A stretch of DNA of 49,280 nucleotides from a candidate division WWE3 bacterium RIFOXYD1_FULL_43_17 (GTDB lineage Bacteria > Patescibacteriota > WWE3 > UBA101185 > UBA10185): NCBI GenBank assembly GCA_001773385.1, contig MEWJ01000032.1, forward strand, positions 1 to 49,280. Direction: 5' to 3'. A program made the position numbers and the translations under genes. The notes under the pieces are model-generated. The model made no database searches and was not told where the DNA came from. It was given only the letters and a program-made list of their open reading frames with translations. Shown here piece after piece: positions 46,864 through 49,280 of the stretch; position 1 is the stretch's first letter; every line of letters starts with the position of its first letter.

Positions 46864-47519
46864 CCGTCTTTTAACACTATTTTTCTCTGTGCTATTTGGG
46901 CAAGTTCGTCATCGTGAGTAACAAGTATTATTGTTTTACCTTGCGAGTTTAGTTTTAAAAAGTTCTTGATTATTTCTTCACCTGTTTTTGTATCCAGATT
47001 TCCTGTCGGTTCATCTGCCAAAATCATACTGGGGTCATTTACCATCGCCCGTGCGATTGCTACTCTTTGTTTCTGACCTCCGGACAACTCGTTTGATTTA
47101 TTTTTCAAGCGGTCCTGCAATCCCACTATTTCTATCATTTCTTTCGCTTTCCTTTCCCATTCAGAACTCGGGACGGTGCTGTATTTTAATGGAAGTATCA
47201 CATTGTCCAGTACGGTCGTACGCTGGAGTAAATTAAAAGATTGAAACACGAAACCTATTTCATTATTTCTAACCTGAGCCAGTTGTTTTTCGCTCATACC
47301 CTTAGTATTTATTCCGTTTAAGATAACCTCTCCCTCGGTAGGAGTATCTAATAAACCGAGAATGTGCATTAAGGTAGATTTACCGGACCCTGATTTACCC
47401 ACAATGGCAACAAATTCGCCTTTACCGATTTCAATATTAACCCCCAGAAGAGCCTCTATCTTAGTAGTACCCATATCGTATATTTTTGAAACATTTTGAG
47501 CCTGTAAAATCGGGGTCAT
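46848..47519 (-). CDS. ABC transporter ATPase (MacB/LolD-type)
   Basis: Walker A 'GKSGSGKSTL', signature 'LSGGQKQRVAIARA', Walker B 'MILADEPTGNLD'. Confidence 0.97.
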   Translation of the reverse strand: MTPILQAQNVSKIYDMGTTKIEALLGVNIEIGKGEFVAIVGKSGSGKSTLMHILGLLDTPTEGEVILNGINTKGMSEKQLAQVRNNEIGFVFQSFNLLQRTTVLDNVILPLKYSTVPSSEWERKAKEMIEIVGLQDRLKNKSNELSGGQKQRVAIARAMVNDPSMILADEPTGNLDTKTGEEIIKNFLKLNSQGKTIILVTHDDELAQIAQRKIVLKDGCIVK

Positions 47520-47520
47520 T

Positions 47521-48582
47521 TTAATTTATAATTTTGGCGGTGTAACCTTCGGTAAGTTTTTGATTTTCCTCTGCAGGAACAACAACTTCACTGACATCGG
47601 TTTTAATCTCGGTGTAGATATCTCCCTCAACTCCAAGTTCTACCGGAAGTTGTTTGAGCTTACCGTTTTCTACCACCCACACAAAAGGTTCATCGGATAC
47701 GTCATAAAATATTTCGTCAATTGTAAGGGCACGTACTTCAGTTTTTGTAGTTAACACATAAATATAAGCGTCTCCCGACATACCGATAGCCAACGGATGC
47801 TCCGGATTTCCTGATAAAGGTATTTCGATATCAAACACTCCGGTAACCGCGTTTGCCGTCAAAGGCACCTGAGCAACTTTAGTGTCAAATTCAAATGAAC
47901 CGTACGAATCTAGTTTTATTTTAGCCGGTTGTCCTAACTTGATGTATCCGTAATCCTCCTGGTCTATAGATATTTCGAAAATAAATTTATCCATATTGGC
48001 TAACGTCATAACTGTTTCGCCTACTACTGCAGTTTCTCCGACCTTCTTGTTCACATCTATAATCGTCCCGTCAAACGGGGCATAAATATAGGAATTACGT
48101 AGAACGGAAAGTTGAGCCTGGTAGGTTGCCTCAGCTTGGCTTATAAGCTCATCCAGCTGTCTGAGTTTAATATTGTAGTTATCTTCCCCGCCAAGTGCCG
48201 TTATGTTTGCTTCCCTGTCTTCTACAAACAAATCCTTATTTCTTAGGGCAACGTCGCGCGCGTCTTGATACGCCTGCGATGTTTGATACTGGGTCGATCC
48301 GTCGATATAAGCAAGAAGTTCTCCCTGCTTTACCGTGTCACCTTTTTTAATAGAAATGTTCGTGATTTTTCCGGCCGACATAAAAGTAAGATTAGCCTGC
48401 TCTTCGGCCTTTACCTGTCCGCTTGCCGATACACTTCTGGATACAACTTTATTTTCTACGGGCACTCTTCTTACAAGAGCCGTTAGCTGTTTTGGCCTCA
48501 GCAGGAAAAACCATAATATCAGAGCTACCGGTATTCCGATAAGCAGATATTTAATTAACTTTTTCGAGACTAATTTTCGCAT
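47521..48582 (-). CDS. HlyD/MacA-type efflux periplasmic adaptor
   Basis: N-terminal TM, biotinyl-lipoyl-like 'GKITNISIKKGDTVKQGELLAYID', 'YAPFDGTIIDVNKKVGETA'. Confidence 0.9.
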   Translation of the reverse strand: MRKLVSKKLIKYLLIGIPVALILWFFLLRPKQLTALVRRVPVENKVVSRSVSASGQVKAEEQANLTFMSAGKITNISIKKGDTVKQGELLAYIDGSTQYQTSQAYQDARDVALRNKDLFVEDREANITALGGEDNYNIKLRQLDELISQAEATYQAQLSVLRNSYIYAPFDGTIIDVNKKVGETAVVGETVMTLANMDKFIFEISIDQEDYGYIKLGQPAKIKLDSYGSFEFDTKVAQVPLTANAVTGVFDIEIPLSGNPEHPLAIGMSGDAYIYVLTTKTEVRALTIDEIFYDVSDEPFVWVVENGKLKQLPVELGVEGDIYTEIKTDVSEVVVPAEENQKLTEGYTAKIIN

Positions 48583-48602
48583 ACGTATGATATTATATTA
48601 CC

Positions 48603-48992
48603 ATGTTAGGATTTTTAAAATCTCATCACCCTTTAAGACATGCCAGAAGTTTTAAACACGCATTTCAGGGAATTTTTAAAGCTCTAGTCGAAGAACCTAA
48701 TTTTAGGGTTCAGGTAATCATTTTGGTGATATCAATTATGTTGGGCGCCCATTTTAATATCACAAACATTGAGTGGGCTTTGCTTATACTTTCCATGGGA
48801 CTGCTTTTAATGGCAGAAGTTCTTAATACCGTTGTCGAGGACACCATAGATTTTTTTATTAAAGATTTCGACGAGGGTGTGAAAGTGATAAAAGACTTGT
48901 CCGCCGGGTTTGTTCTAATCACCGCAATAACCGCTCTGGCTATACTTATACTGATATTCTGGCCTTACTTTAATATAGTTTTACCTGCTTAA
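48603..48992 (+). CDS. dgkA: diacylglycerol/undecaprenol kinase
   Basis: 'HAFQGIFKALVEEPNFRVQ', 'AEVLNTVVEDTIDF', 'VKVIKDLSAGFVLI'. Confidence 0.9.
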   Translation: MLGFLKSHHPLRHARSFKHAFQGIFKALVEEPNFRVQVIILVISIMLGAHFNITNIEWALLILSMGLLLMAEVLNTVVEDTIDFFIKDFDEGVKVIKDLSAGFVLITAITALAILILIFWPYFNIVLPA

Positions 48993-49280
48993 GTAGATTA
49001 AAACTGCAAGATAAATTCCGCCGAAAATGTATCCCGCTATAACATCCTGTACAGTGTGTGCTCCTATTAATACCCTGGAAACGCCGACCAGCACTATGTG
49101 ATACAGGCTAATGATTCGGATTAAATTAGCCGCCAAACCGTCCCCAAAAATGTCTTTTTTAAAGGACAAAAAAAGAAGTAATCCCCAGAAACAAACGTAA
49201 AATATCACGTGGCTGCTTGGGAATCTGTACATGTCACCGAGCTTTGTAGGGTCTCCGGCATAAGTATCAAGCCTCGGTAT
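48981..49280 (-). CDS. PAP2-family phosphatase, 5' truncated by window end
   Basis: 'MYRFPSSHVIFYVCFWG...SRVLIGAHTVQDVIAGYIFG'; frame stays open to the window edge (RLDTYAGDPTKLGD). Confidence 0.85.
   Translation of the reverse strand: MPRLDTYAGDPTKLGDMYRFPSSHVIFYVCFWGLLLFLSFKKDIFGDGLAANLIRIISLYHIVLVGVSRVLIGAHTVQDVIAGYIFGGIYLAVLIYLSR

Overview
The window looks like a Candidate-Phyla-Radiation-type (Patescibacteria-like) bacterial chromosome. That placement is inference from gene content, AT-rich composition and the giant C-terminally anchored surface protein. It splits into two parts. Positions ~1-25,000 are accessory. They contain an AbiV/HEPN-like gene, an overlapping HUH-Rep + large serine recombinase pair, and a 3577-aa S8-protease/tandem-Ig surface protein. 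They also contain an RT-containing cassette (Zn-ribbon protein, HTH protein, RT with a long C-terminal extension) and a DUF5659-like/ssDNA-binding-like/TOPRIM primase-ATPase replication module with iteron-like repeats. This part ends in a second large serine recombinase whose last 21 sense codons are read antisense through an intact tRNA-Gln. Positions ~25,000-49,280 look like core chromosome: patatin, FNR-like reductase, a CsoR/SafE-like/CopA copper operon, beta-lactamase-like protein, RNHCP protein, UbiA fusion, DUF2207, VIT family, tmk, MacAB-like exporter, DgkA, PAP2 and eight tRNAs (counting the tRNA-Gln at the boundary). The strongest candidates for something undescribed are: (i) the RT cassette, bracketed by inverted 22-bp (CTACRAARTA)2 repeats; (ii) interlocked inverted repeats upstream of recombinase 2; (iii) a 67-bp tandem array of tRNA-Val 3' halves; (iv) a hairpin plus CTTGATA inside the HUH rep gene; (v) a 12-14-bp promoter box shared by three unrelated genes; (vi) a three-fold four-module super-repeat in the giant surface protein. 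All family assignments were made by eye from motifs; no database search was run.
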